The notes below the pieces were generated by a model. That model had not been told where the DNA came from and did not search any database. It was given only the letters and a program-made list of their open reading frames with translations. Of a stretch of DNA of 60,658 nucleotides, positions 42,256 through 51,195 are shown one piece after another. How positions within the stretch are numbered: the first letter of the stretch is position 1; each line of letters opens with the position of its first letter. Source of the stretch: JAVBSX01 sp051660685 (GTDB lineage Bacteria; Planctomycetota; Planctomycetia; Pirellulales; Thermoguttaceae). A program made the position numbers and the translations under genes. The stretch lies in contig JBOFQB010000057.1 in assembly GCA_051660685.1 (NCBI GenBank), forward strand, positions 1-60,658, read 5' to 3'.

Positions 42256-43440
42256 ATGACGCAAAAAAAATGGACCTTGCTCGATCAGGAAAACGGTGTT
42301 TACCTAGAACAGTTTGAAACGTCGGAAACCGTTTGCTGCACTTGTGAAAAAACCGGCAAAAAAGATTCGGTTGAGTACCGAATCACCCAACAGCGATTGT
42401 ATGGGGGAATGCAGGATGGTGTTGACGTTATTACCGTTGATAATGGGCGTCTTTCTTTGACGGTTTGCCCGACTCGGGGACTCGGCGTTCTTTCGGCAAG
42501 TTGTGACGGACTGGAACTGAAGTGGGACAGTCCGGCCCGGGGACCGGTTCACCCTCAATTTGTCCCCCTTTCTGATCCAAGCGGACTCGGTTGGTTGGAC
42601 GGTTTCAGTGAATGGATCGTTCGTTGTGGTCTGGAAAGTAACGGAGCACCTGAATTCCTCGAAAACGGTAATCTCCAGTATCCCTTACATGGTCGGATTG
42701 CGAACATTCCGGCTCGAAAAGTGGAATTGCTGATTGACACGGAAACGGGGGAAATCAAACTCCGGGGTGTTGTCAACGAAACCCGACTGTTTTTTCGGAA
42801 TTTGCAATTGGAGGTCGAGTTGACGACGAAATTTGGCTCCTCGGAGTTTGTCTTGACGGACAAAGTGACGAATATGTCGGCGAAACCGGGCGAATTTGAA
42901 CTGCTTTACCATATCAATACAGGTATGCCGTTTGTCACACCCGGGTCAAAAGTCCACATCCCGTTTGAAAAAATGGCCCCGAGAAACCAAGATGCCGCAT
43001 CTGAACTCGATCATTGGTTCATTTGCGACCCCGAATCCCCCGAAAGTAATGAGGTCGTCTACTTTTTTGAACCGGCTGGAGATAAGAACGGAAACTGTCA
43101 GACCTTATTGGTCGGCAAAGAGGGAGAACATGCGTTGTCCGTCCGTTTCAATACCAACGAATTTCCGTATTTCTGTCTTTGGAAGTGCCGACTTGCCCAA
43201 TCAGACGGTTATGTCATTGGTTTGGAACCTTGCGTGAATTTCCCGAACAACCGGTCCTACGAAAAAGAACAGGGTCGCGTTGTTCCGTTGAAACCGGGCG
43301 AATCACGGTCATTTAACCTGAAATTTGGTGTTTTATGCGGTTCAAAGGAAGTGACAACGGCAATAGAGCAGGTTGCAACATTGCACAAAGGGGCAAGCGG
43401 GATGATTGAAAAAAGCCCCAAATCGGGTTGGGGACCTTAA
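42256..43440 (+). CDS. Aldose 1-epimerase-like protein (DUF4432)
   Basis: 394 residues with the galactose-mutarotase beta-sandwich pattern. Signatures of the DUF4432 branch are LTVCPTRGLGVLSASCDGLE, SGLGWLDGFSEWIVRCGLES, YPLHGRIANIPAR with its histidine, FELLYHINTG with the second histidine, and EPCVNFPNNRSYEKEQGRV. Members are predicted to act on sugar anomers, but the true substrate is unknown. A good ribosome binding site (AAAGGAAG) precedes the ATG. The gene is 93 bases upstream of lutA on the same strand, so co-transcription is likely. Confidence 0.82.
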   Translation: MTQKKWTLLDQENGVYLEQFETSETVCCTCEKTGKKDSVEYRITQQRLYGGMQDGVDVITVDNGRLSLTVCPTRGLGVLSASCDGLELKWDSPARGPVHPQFVPLSDPSGLGWLDGFSEWIVRCGLESNGAPEFLENGNLQYPLHGRIANIPARKVELLIDTETGEIKLRGVVNETRLFFRNLQLEVELTTKFGSSEFVLTDKVTNMSAKPGEFELLYHINTGMPFVTPGSKVHIPFEKMAPRNQDAASELDHWFICDPESPESNEVVYFFEPAGDKNGNCQTLLVGKEGEHALSVRFNTNEFPYFCLWKCRLAQSDGYVIGLEPCVNFPNNRSYEKEQGRVVPLKPGESRSFNLKFGVLCGSKEVTTAIEQVATLHKGASGMIEKSPKSGWGP

Positions 43441-43533
43441 TAACAGACAAAATAGAGAGTGCAGACAAAATAGGTGGTCGAATCAAAATAGATAAGACGC
43501 ATAAAACGTATAAGACAGACAAGAGATAAACGA

Positions 43534-44304
43534 ATGAACAATAATCTTGAACAGGCCCGACCTCGATTTGATTATCCCCAATATAAAAAAGGGGAAAAAG
43601 TTGCCCTATTTATCCCCTGTTATGTGGACCAGTTTTATCCTTCAATTGGAAAAGCAATGGTGCAACTGCTTGAACAGGAAGGGATACCGCTTGAGTTTCC
43701 TGCCGAGCAGACCTGTTGTGGACAACCGGCATTTAACAGCGGATATTGGGACGACGCGAAAAAGGTGATCGAGCATTTTGCCAAAGTTTTTGGGCCGTAT
43801 TCCTACATCGTAACCCCTTCCAGTTCTTGTGCTGCAATGTGTCGCGTCTTTTACGAAGAAGCCGATCCCGGTTCTCTAGGTGCTGCAATTGGCAAAAGAG
43901 TCTTTGAAATCAGCGAATTTCTAGTCAATATAATCGGTAAAACCGATTTTGGCGCGCGATACCCCCAAAAAGTGACGTTTCACGTCGGTTGTCATGGTCG
44001 ACGCGAACTCGGCATGTCGGATGCTGCGTTGCAACTTCTTCTGAACATTCGGGACCTCGAATATGTCGAATTGCCCAACATGGACGAATGTTGTGGTTTT
44101 GGCGGAACATTTAGCGTTAAAATGGCGGGAACCTCGATTGCAATGGGGCAGAAGAAGATTGAGAACATCCAGAAAACAGGTGCTAAGGTTGTTGCAACGA
44201 CCGACATCAGTTGCGCAATGCACTTTGGGGGAATGATGAAGCGGGACCCGCGAATGAAAGACATTCCAATCGTTCATCTCGTCGAACTTCTTGTTCGCAA
44301 GTAA
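43534..44304 (+). CDS. lutA: LutA-like (Fe-S)-binding oxidoreductase subunit
   Basis: 256 residues with two cysteine-rich CCG domains: FIPCYVDQFYP with TCCGQPAFNSGYW, PSSSCAAMC, then HVGCHGRRELG and DECCGFGGTFSVKMAGTS. This is the LutA/YkgE arrangement found in the LutABC complex that oxidises L-lactate to pyruvate. LutB and LutC are not adjacent, so a lactate role is uncertain and another heterodisulfide-reductase-like partnership is possible. It follows the DUF4432 gene. Its TAA stop is followed at once by a composite repeat. Confidence 0.85.
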   Translation: MNNNLEQARPRFDYPQYKKGEKVALFIPCYVDQFYPSIGKAMVQLLEQEGIPLEFPAEQTCCGQPAFNSGYWDDAKKVIEHFAKVFGPYSYIVTPSSSCAAMCRVFYEEADPGSLGAAIGKRVFEISEFLVNIIGKTDFGARYPQKVTFHVGCHGRRELGMSDAALQLLLNIRDLEYVELPNMDECCGFGGTFSVKMAGTSIAMGQKKIENIQKTGAKVVATTDISCAMHFGGMMKRDPRMKDIPIVHLVELLVRK

Positions 44305-44516
44305 CGGGATTGGGGGATAGGGATTAGGGGAGAGAGTCTGTCGTTTAGCCGCAATATGACAAAAGAAGGTAGGAGATAGGAAAATAACGGCGTCTCGCGA
44401 GTTAACTGGTTCCTTCACTTCTTTTGAGGACTCCATTTTCAGTTCTCAGGTTTCCATTCTCAATTCTCAATTCTTCCCCCCTATTCCCTATCCCCCATTC
44501 CCTAATCCCTATCCCG
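44305..44516 (+). repeat. Composite intergenic repeat, copy 5 (full length)
   Basis: It fills the convergent junction of lutA and pgiA. The order on the plus strand is G-tract (44306-44331), AGAGTCTGTC, arm GTTTAGCCGCAATATGAC (44343-44360), AGAAGGTAGG, core ATAACGGCGTCTCGCGAGTT (44384-44403), ACTTCTTTTGAGGACTC (44418-44434), AATTCTC repeats, and C-tract (44476-44515). The C-tract overlaps the last codons and TAG stop of pgiA. It is a close inverted counterpart of copy 4. Confidence 0.85.
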
Positions 44517-45080
44517 CACATCCTTCACAACCGGTTGTCCGTCGACTTCAACAATCCGTTGACCAAAACCAGCTGTTTCAATCGAACCATAATCATGTCC
44601 CGCATGTCCGGGATACACGCAAAACGAAATCAACGGGGAAGAACCTGTATTGACGGAACGATGTGCCCAAAAAGCAGGAACGTAGACACAAGCATGGGGT
44701 TTCATTGGAACAGCACGCGATTCGCCCGATTCGGTTTCCATAAGCATGAAACCTTCTCCGGCGAGACAGAGGTAGATTTCCGCTGTATCTCGAACAGCGT
44801 GAAAATGTCCTTTCGTCATGTAATACTCTTGTCCCACTTTTCCCGGAAAAGTGACACTCATACACCATTGTAACTCGCCGGGCAATTCGGGGAGTTTCTT
44901 TTCATAAACCCTATAAATAACAGGGTCCGTCTTCAGCAATTCCCGCGCTGCTTCCTGATCCTCATACATGGTGAACATCTGACTGAGATGACGGTCATAC
45001 ACACAATCCGGTTCGTCGATTTCCCCCGTTTGCGGATTGATGTTGACTTGAACGGGAAAAGGAAGATTTTGAAGCGTCAT
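44502..45080 (-). CDS. pgiA: Cupin-type glucose-6-phosphate isomerase
   Basis: 192 residues of the archaeal-type phosphoglucose isomerase family, a metal-dependent cupin that interconverts glucose-6-phosphate and fructose-6-phosphate. The metal site is visible: TKGHFHAVRDTAEIYLCLAG (two His and a Glu) and VPAFWAHRSVNTG (the later His). PGELQWCMSVTFPGKVGQEY precedes it. The start ATG overlaps the nadB stop (ATGA), so translation is coupled to nadB. The last codons and the TAG stop fall inside a G-rich repeat tract, and the C-terminal RDRD is written by repeat units. This is unusual in bacteria, where the classical enzyme dominates. Confidence 0.85.
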   Translation of the reverse strand: MTLQNLPFPVQVNINPQTGEIDEPDCVYDRHLSQMFTMYEDQEAARELLKTDPVIYRVYEKKLPELPGELQWCMSVTFPGKVGQEYYMTKGHFHAVRDTAEIYLCLAGEGFMLMETESGESRAVPMKPHACVYVPAFWAHRSVNTGSSPLISFCVYPGHAGHDYGSIETAGFGQRIVEVDGQPVVKDVRDRD

Positions 45081-46708
45081 GTTAATAGGGGGTTTGTAAA
45101 CGAAAAATGGTACTTTGCAAGAGCAGGGTCACTTTGCGGAAAATCTTCACGGTTGTGCGCACCTCGTGTTTCACGACGCAGCATTGCCCCTTGCAAAATC
45201 AGTTGGGCAACCATTAACATGTTTTGCAACTCCCAACCTTTTATGTTGCGAAACTCACGTTCCATGACATAACTGCTCAGTCGTTGACAACTTTCGGCTG
45301 CTTCAGAAAGTTGTTCGGCATTCCGCAGAATCCCCGCATTTCTCCACATGGTACTCTTGAGCGAATTCGTTATATCGTCAATGTCAATCTTATCCCCCTG
45401 TTCCCGACCTCCTTCTGAAGTGTAAAGCACCTTCTCAAAGTAATCAAGAATCGGTTGAACCCTGTACTCATCCTGCGAATTTTTCGCAATTTCACCTGCT
45501 AATCGACCACATGATTCGCCGTACACAAGAGCTTCAAGAAGACTGTTGGACGCTAAACGGTTTGCCCCATGTAATCCGGTTGACGCACTTTCTCCCGCAA
45601 CCCAAAGACCTGGGACGGTCGATTCCCCCTTGTCATTAACCGTTATTCCTCCCATAAGATAATGAGTTCCCGGTCGAACCGGAATCCGTTCTCTCGCAAT
45701 GTCAATTCCAAATTTGCGACATTCTTTCGCAATACCAGGAAACCGTTGATGTACCATGTCCGGCTCCAAATGAGTCAGATCAAGCAGTACATTCGGGTAA
45801 TTGGTTTTTATCATCTGCAAGATGATTGCCCGGGAAACAACATCACGAGGTGCCAATTCTCCCCGCGAATCATATTCAGGCATAAATCGATGTCCGTTCT
45901 TGTCAACCAAACGAGCCCCCTCTCCTCGTGTCGCTTCAGAAATCAAACACCTTGCACCTCCTGCAATGTACAACACGGTTGGATGAAATTGGACGAACTC
46001 CATGTCCCGGATTTCCGCTCCTGCCCGAAATGCAGCTGCAATCCCATCTCCCGTTGCCCCTTCTGGATTCGTCGTTTCACGAAACAGTTGACCAATCCCC
46101 CCGCTTGCCAAAATCGTCTGTTTCGCCCAAACCAATTCCAAACGATTCTCCTTCTTCCAATTCAGCAGAGCACCTCGACATTTCCCCTCTGTTGTCAGAA
46201 AATCGATGATAAATGTGTTTTCCCAAATCCGAATGTTGGGACGTCTTCTCACCTCTTCGACAAGAGCGCGAACGATTTCACGTCCCGTTCCATCTCCAAG
46301 AGCGTGAATGATGCGATCATGTGCATGTCCTCCTTCCCGACCAAGTGCAATTTTTTCACCTGAACGGTCAAAAAGAGTTCCAAATTGAATCAATTCCCGA
46401 ACAGCATCAGGTCCCTGACGGACGACCCGATTGACGACTTCTCGGTCACAGAGTTCTCCTCCTGCTTCAAGAGTGTCGGCAATATGACTTTCAAAGGAAT
46501 CGGTTTCTGCCCAAACACTTGCGATTCCACCTTGTGCATTGTAGGAGCTGGATTGGTTGACAGATGCTTTACAGACGAGGAGGACATCGAGTTTGGGATC
46601 GACCGCGAGAGCAGCTCGCAAACCGGCGAGACCTGACCCGACGATCAAAACGTCGGTAAAGAAGTGAGGATACGATTTAGGGCGAAAGGAAACCAGATAA
46701 CGGCGCAC
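45077..46708 (-). CDS. nadB: L-aspartate oxidase NadB
   Basis: 543 residues. An FAD enzyme that oxidises L-aspartate to iminoaspartate, the first step of de novo NAD synthesis. It has an FAD dinucleotide fold, DVLIVGSGLAGLRAALA (about 19-35), SYNAQGGIASVW, REGGHAHDRIIHALGDGTGR, ASGGIGQLFRETTNPEGATG, the active-site run GAEIRDMEFVQFHPTVL, ISEATRGEGARL, HYLMGGITVN, and LHGANRLASNSLLEALVYG. The absence of the shorter quinone-enzyme C-terminus favours NadB over succinate dehydrogenase flavoprotein. The start is GTG at 46706-46708. nadA and nadC are not adjacent, and the downstream partner is instead the cupin isomerase. Confidence 0.92.
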   Translation of the reverse strand: MRRYLVSFRPKSYPHFFTDVLIVGSGLAGLRAALAVDPKLDVLLVCKASVNQSSSYNAQGGIASVWAETDSFESHIADTLEAGGELCDREVVNRVVRQGPDAVRELIQFGTLFDRSGEKIALGREGGHAHDRIIHALGDGTGREIVRALVEEVRRRPNIRIWENTFIIDFLTTEGKCRGALLNWKKENRLELVWAKQTILASGGIGQLFRETTNPEGATGDGIAAAFRAGAEIRDMEFVQFHPTVLYIAGGARCLISEATRGEGARLVDKNGHRFMPEYDSRGELAPRDVVSRAIILQMIKTNYPNVLLDLTHLEPDMVHQRFPGIAKECRKFGIDIARERIPVRPGTHYLMGGITVNDKGESTVPGLWVAGESASTGLHGANRLASNSLLEALVYGESCGRLAGEIAKNSQDEYRVQPILDYFEKVLYTSEGGREQGDKIDIDDITNSLKSTMWRNAGILRNAEQLSEAAESCQRLSSYVMEREFRNIKGWELQNMLMVAQLILQGAMLRRETRGAHNREDFPQSDPALAKYHFSFTNPLLT

Positions 46709-47059
46709 GTCAAATGCAGAAGGGTAAAAGCAGGGAATGGGGCAAACCGGGACAAAAGAAACGGCGAGGTCAGTAAAAACGGCAAAATCAATTCAATGGA
46801 TGATAGGGATTTTACCGTGTCGGGGTTCAGTTGACAAGGATAACCCTTGACATGTCGTGTTTTGTTGTTCTTCAACCATTATCCTGCGAACTAATGTCAA
46901 AATAGGTAAAATTTTCTGATTTTTGAAAAAATCACGATTACATAAACTTTTTCTATTATATCGATTAAATTGGTCCGATAATAATGAAGACAAACGGTTT
47001 TTCCGTCGGGCGTTTTGCCTGAATTGCCAATACAATCTCGGAATTCGACCAAAAGTACG
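46709..47059. other. Divergent intergenic region
   Basis: 351 bases between nadB (leftward) and the barrel protein gene (rightward). It contains a leftward promoter candidate (46809-46837). The stretch 46880-46980 is strongly AT-rich and probably holds the rightward promoter, but no properly spaced boxes stand out. Confidence 0.4.
46809..46837 (-). promoter_or_regulatory. Candidate promoter for nadB-pgiA
   Basis: On the minus strand TTGTCA (plus 46832-46837), 17-base spacer and TAAAAT (plus 46809-46814), giving a start about 95 bases before the nadB GTG. Confidence 0.45.
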
Positions 47060-48541
47060 ATGCAGCCAACTCAAAGAGAATCCGCAAAATACAGTTTTCG
47101 ACATGCAGCTTTTCGATATGTCGTCGCAAACATTCGGCTTGTTGAGACCCTCGTCCTCGCTTGCCTTGTGATCGTTTTTTCGGAACCCTTGCGCGGGGCT
47201 GCTCCTGTTCCGACCCCCATTTCGTTCATCGATTTGGCGTACACCTACAACGAAATGAGTGTTGCTGACGTTTTGGATGATTCAGGGAGCAATCCTGGGA
47301 TGCAGACAATTCTCGGGATCATGAGGGACCCTCTTCTTTCAGATGCGGGTCGGACCTCGTTGATGGAGCAGATGTCCAGCTCAATCCGCGCAAACGGTCT
47401 GCGACTCGGCATGTCCAGTCCCTGGTTGCCCGTTATGAACCGAAGTCGGGTAATCGGCCCCTTCGAGAATCATATCATCGCCCAAAATTCCAATCGCCCC
47501 TCAATCAGCTCGGGAACCCTCATGCTCGCGCAGTCAAAAGAAACCAAAAGAAGCCTGTTGAAAAGTGTGGAAATGCCGGACGTTCCAACCGATCCGTCCG
47601 AAGTGATCGAATACGAATATGAGGACGAGGATTGTCTGCCCGGTTCCGAATTTGGGGGTGTTCCCGTTCATCTCAGTTGTCTTGGGAAAAGCTCAAAAAA
47701 TGTTTGGTTTGCGCCCGTTCATTCGGCAACCTCTTACTTCAATGACGGTCAGGTTTCAGGATCACATATCTCCCGCACAGGTTTTATGGCGGGAATCGAG
47801 CGAGGACACTGTCCCTGTTCTAACATCGGCGTTGCATTTGGTTATACGGCCCCTATTTTTTTACAGGACCGGGACAGTATTTCTTCGGATGATTTGGTTG
47901 CAGGTGTTTATGCCCGACGAAAATTGAAAAATGACGTGTATGTCAATCTCTGGTTCGGTTATGCCGGTCAACGGTACAAACAAAAGCGGTTCGTCAGCGT
48001 TCCCGATCTGGACATGTCCCAACTTTATGAAGGAAAGTTTGACGGAAACACCTTGTCCGGTTGTGCCGAAATATATAGAGCGATTTACTGTAAGCCAAGT
48101 TTTGTTTTACGACCTTTAGCAGCCGTTGAATACCAACTCATCACACAAGGGGCATTTACAGAACAGGGTCGCGGTCCCTTTGCAATGTCCTATGATAGTA
48201 CACGTTATGAACAAATTGTCCTTCGTTGTGGTCTTGCATCTCAATTCGGTGCAAGTGACGGTTCCAGTCAAATGACGATTCGTCAGCGAATCTATTATGC
48301 TCGAATTGTCGGCAATGAAGCCTATCCTGACGCAAGAGCTTCTTTTGCAAGCGGGGGAAATGACACCCTTTTTACAATGCGCGGTTCTGACTCGAACCGG
48401 GATTATCTTATTGCCGGTATTGGCGGTCAACTCTATCTCGATTCGTCCCGGAGTTGTCAGTTTTTCGCCGATTATGATGCAATTGTTTCAACACATCAAA
48501 CAACACACGCTATTTCAACCGGGATTATTCATCGATTTTAA
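47060..48541 (+). CDS. Outer-membrane protein with autotransporter-like beta-barrel
   Basis: 493 residues. A hydrophobic export segment (about 26-48, LVETLVLACLVIVFSEPLRG) leads to a short, partly acidic passenger-like region (to about 210). A beta-strand-rich C-terminus of about 280 residues then alternates aromatic and small residues (GFMAGIERGHCPC, VAFGYTAPIFLQDRD, VYVNLWFGYAGQRYKQKR) and ends ...GIIHRF with the terminal Phe typical of barrel proteins. It resembles the autotransporter barrel family at the level of pattern, not proven homology. The ATG at 47060 is preferred over a TTG at 47015. The next gene starts 21 bases later, so it is likely co-transcribed with the SpoIIE sensor. Confidence 0.6.
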   Translation: MQPTQRESAKYSFRHAAFRYVVANIRLVETLVLACLVIVFSEPLRGAAPVPTPISFIDLAYTYNEMSVADVLDDSGSNPGMQTILGIMRDPLLSDAGRTSLMEQMSSSIRANGLRLGMSSPWLPVMNRSRVIGPFENHIIAQNSNRPSISSGTLMLAQSKETKRSLLKSVEMPDVPTDPSEVIEYEYEDEDCLPGSEFGGVPVHLSCLGKSSKNVWFAPVHSATSYFNDGQVSGSHISRTGFMAGIERGHCPCSNIGVAFGYTAPIFLQDRDSISSDDLVAGVYARRKLKNDVYVNLWFGYAGQRYKQKRFVSVPDLDMSQLYEGKFDGNTLSGCAEIYRAIYCKPSFVLRPLAAVEYQLITQGAFTEQGRGPFAMSYDSTRYEQIVLRCGLASQFGASDGSSQMTIRQRIYYARIVGNEAYPDARASFASGGNDTLFTMRGSDSNRDYLIAGIGGQLYLDSSRSCQFFADYDAIVSTHQTTHAISTGIIHRF

Positions 48542-48562
48542 GACCTCAACAACGGCACATTC

Positions 48563-51148
48563 ATGCTGAACAGTTTACCAATCAAGCTAAGTGTTGCGAT
48601 TTGTTCGATTTTGTTGGTCTTTTTTCTTGCAGGAATGAGTCTGCTCGGTTATATCTGGTTTACGGATTTCTCCGACGTGTTGGATAATCATGGAGTGACA
48701 ACGGCGAAGGAAGTTGCAGCGAATCTCGATAAAGTGTTTGTTCAAGCGGAACAAGTTGCGCAGACTCTTGCCGATAATATTGAGAATCTTCCGACGGATC
48801 GGGAGATACTTTGTTCACTGATTGAATCCAGTGTTCGGGCAATGTCCGAAAAATGTCCCTCGCTCATTGGTATTTGCGTTGCCTATTGTGAGGGAATGTC
48901 CGTTCCCGACGAAAAATACAACTCGTTCTTGGGTTATATCGAAGGAGAAAATTTTCGGTTACAACATCATAACACAGAACAGTTTGATTATTTTTACAAA
49001 GACTGGTTTCTCATTCCCCGGACACTTTCGCAACCTGTCTGGACGTTGCCGTTTCGTCCTGAAATTATGAATCGGGAATTGTTATTCTCCTATGCAACAC
49101 CTTTTTACAAAAAAGTGGGGGAACAACGCCAATTGGCAGGTGTCGTTGTCGTTGACCTCGATGTTGATTCTCTCGATCAGTATTTGCGAAAATTGCCGCT
49201 TCCCCGACATGAATCCGTTGCTGCATCCAGTCAGACATTTGTGATGAACCAATTCGGGCATATCATTCTTTTCCCTGAACGAGCGGATGCTGAGCAGAAC
49301 AAGACGATTTTTACGATTTGTGATGAAGCCAAAAAACCGAATCCGCAAGATCGGGAATCAGCCCGTTCCATGTTCCGTTCCAAACCGTTTGGAAAAATTT
49401 CGTTTCAAACCGCTCCCCTTCTGAATGAACCAAGTGCATTGTTTTATGCAACCTGCCTCAATCATTGGGTTGTTGGGATTGCAATCCCCTCGAATTGGAC
49501 CGGGCAGGTCCTTTTTCCTGTTTTTCGCAATTTTATTATTGGATGGTCGTTTGTTCTTGCAATCATCATTGCCGTTATTTTTCTGATCTGTAAACGACTG
49601 AATCGACCTCTTCTTGCGTTGACGTATGCGGCAGAGCAAATTGGACAGGGTGATTTTGCAGGTGAACTGCCCAATCCGCGCAGTCGGGATGAAATTGGGC
49701 GTTTAACGTCTTCCTTTCAACAAATGCGGCGAGAACTCATTGAATATGTGGAACGGTTAAAACAAACGGTTGCAGCAAGAGAACGGGCTGAGACCGAGCT
49801 GAGTGTTGCGAAGAAAATTCAGGAGGACATTCTTCCCAAACGACTTCCGCCGTTTGAACATTGCGAACAGTATTCAGGCGCAGCTCATTTAACTCCGGCA
49901 AAAGGGGTTGGAGGAGATTTATACGATGTCTTTTCTCTTGATAAGGAACATTTGGCTCTCATCATCGGCGATGTTTCAGGAAAAGGGGTCCCGGCTGCAC
50001 TTTTTATGGCAGTTACGCAAACATTACATCGCAGTCTCTCCCAATCAATCAAGCAGGTTGATCTTTTGGTGAATCGAATGAATGAGATGCTTTTTGCACA
50101 CAACAATGCCGGGATGTTTGTGACATATTGGGCCGGATTTTTGAACGTCAAAACAGGTTTGTTGACCTATACAAATGCAGGTCATAATCCCCCGATTTGG
50201 CGTAAATCGAACGGACAACTTGTTGAGCTAAAAGATCGACATGGACTTCCTCTTGGTGTTTTTGACATCAATGATTACGGCAAGTCAGAATTGCAATTGG
50301 AGCCGGGCGATCAGATTATACTGTATACAGATGGTGTAACAGAAGCATTTAGTAAGGAGGGAGAGGTGTTCGGGGAACATCGATTGTTAGAAGTGCTTAA
50401 AAACACAACCGCAAAAACCCCAGCTCAATTATGTGATGAAATAGAATCATCCGTTGCGCAATTTGCAAAGGATGCTCCTCAATCAGATGACATTACGCTT
50501 CTCTTGTTGCAGCGAAATGACGAGTTGCAAGAAGATCAAGTGTTGCAGGAAAATAAGGGGGCGGAAGAAGGGCAAAACTTGAAAGAGGTTCTTCAAGTGG
50601 AATCCGTCAACAAAACATCTTTGAATACAACCAACTCAAACGATTCAAAAAATGCAAAGCGGTCCGAAATCTCCGACGTTGAACTTGCCGATTGGAAAAA
50701 CGGTCCGCTGTTTCAATTGACCATTCCTGCTGTTTTGGAAAATTTGCAACAGGTGCTTGATTTTGTTGAACAGCAATTACAAGAACATGCTGTTTCAGTC
50801 AAAGTGCATAATGCCCTCTGTCTTGCGATTGAAGAAATTTTTGTCAACATTGTGCATTATGCTTACGTTTCATCAGAAGGTCAACGGGTTGAAAAAAATG
50901 AAACAGCATCCGATGTTACGATTGAAAGTTGTTGGAACGAGTCGGGAGACATCATACGATTTCGGTTGATTGACCGGGGAAAACCGTATAATCCGCTTGA
51001 CAGGGGGGACCCTGATGTAGAAGGACCGGCAGAAACAAGGCCGATTGGCGGACTGGGCATTTATCTCGCCAAGAAGAGTGTTGACAAAATGGATTACGAA
51101 TTCAAAGAAGGGTGTAACATTTTGACGTTGTACAAAAAAGAAATTTGA
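48563..51148 (+). CDS. Sensor-linked SpoIIE (PP2C) phosphatase fused to an RsbW-like HATPase
   Basis: 861 residues. The order is TM1 (8-31), a periplasmic Cache-like sensor (about 35-318), TM2 (about 320-345), HAMP (about 346-400, with AAEQIGQGDFAGELPNPRSR), a coiled coil, a SpoIIE/PP2C phosphatase (about 425-645: GVGGDLYDVFSLD, GDVSGKGVPAALFMA, YTDGVTEAFS, DDITLLLL), a Gln/Asn linker, and a GHKL HATPase (about 720-858: LAIEEIFVNIVHYAY, RLIDRGKPYNP, GGLGIYLAKKSVD). The two enzyme parts correspond to RsbU-type phosphatase and RsbW-type anti-sigma kinase, which act oppositely on an anti-sigma antagonist. Here they share one polypeptide. No antagonist (STAS) gene is adjacent. Confidence 0.9.
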   Translation: MLNSLPIKLSVAICSILLVFFLAGMSLLGYIWFTDFSDVLDNHGVTTAKEVAANLDKVFVQAEQVAQTLADNIENLPTDREILCSLIESSVRAMSEKCPSLIGICVAYCEGMSVPDEKYNSFLGYIEGENFRLQHHNTEQFDYFYKDWFLIPRTLSQPVWTLPFRPEIMNRELLFSYATPFYKKVGEQRQLAGVVVVDLDVDSLDQYLRKLPLPRHESVAASSQTFVMNQFGHIILFPERADAEQNKTIFTICDEAKKPNPQDRESARSMFRSKPFGKISFQTAPLLNEPSALFYATCLNHWVVGIAIPSNWTGQVLFPVFRNFIIGWSFVLAIIIAVIFLICKRLNRPLLALTYAAEQIGQGDFAGELPNPRSRDEIGRLTSSFQQMRRELIEYVERLKQTVAARERAETELSVAKKIQEDILPKRLPPFEHCEQYSGAAHLTPAKGVGGDLYDVFSLDKEHLALIIGDVSGKGVPAALFMAVTQTLHRSLSQSIKQVDLLVNRMNEMLFAHNNAGMFVTYWAGFLNVKTGLLTYTNAGHNPPIWRKSNGQLVELKDRHGLPLGVFDINDYGKSELQLEPGDQIILYTDGVTEAFSKEGEVFGEHRLLEVLKNTTAKTPAQLCDEIESSVAQFAKDAPQSDDITLLLLQRNDELQEDQVLQENKGAEEGQNLKEVLQVESVNKTSLNTTNSNDSKNAKRSEISDVELADWKNGPLFQLTIPAVLENLQQVLDFVEQQLQEHAVSVKVHNALCLAIEEIFVNIVHYAYVSSEGQRVEKNETASDVTIESCWNESGDIIRFRLIDRGKPYNPLDRGDPDVEGPAETRPIGGLGIYLAKKSVDKMDYEFKEGCNILTLYKKEI

Positions 51149-51195
51149 CGTTCTTGTTGCAAAAGACAAAAAAACGGTAAAACCGGTTGAGACAA

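Noticed and set aside
45077..46708. Succinate dehydrogenase or fumarate reductase flavoprotein
   Set aside because: No iron-sulfur or membrane subunit is adjacent, and the active-site run and length fit L-aspartate oxidase.
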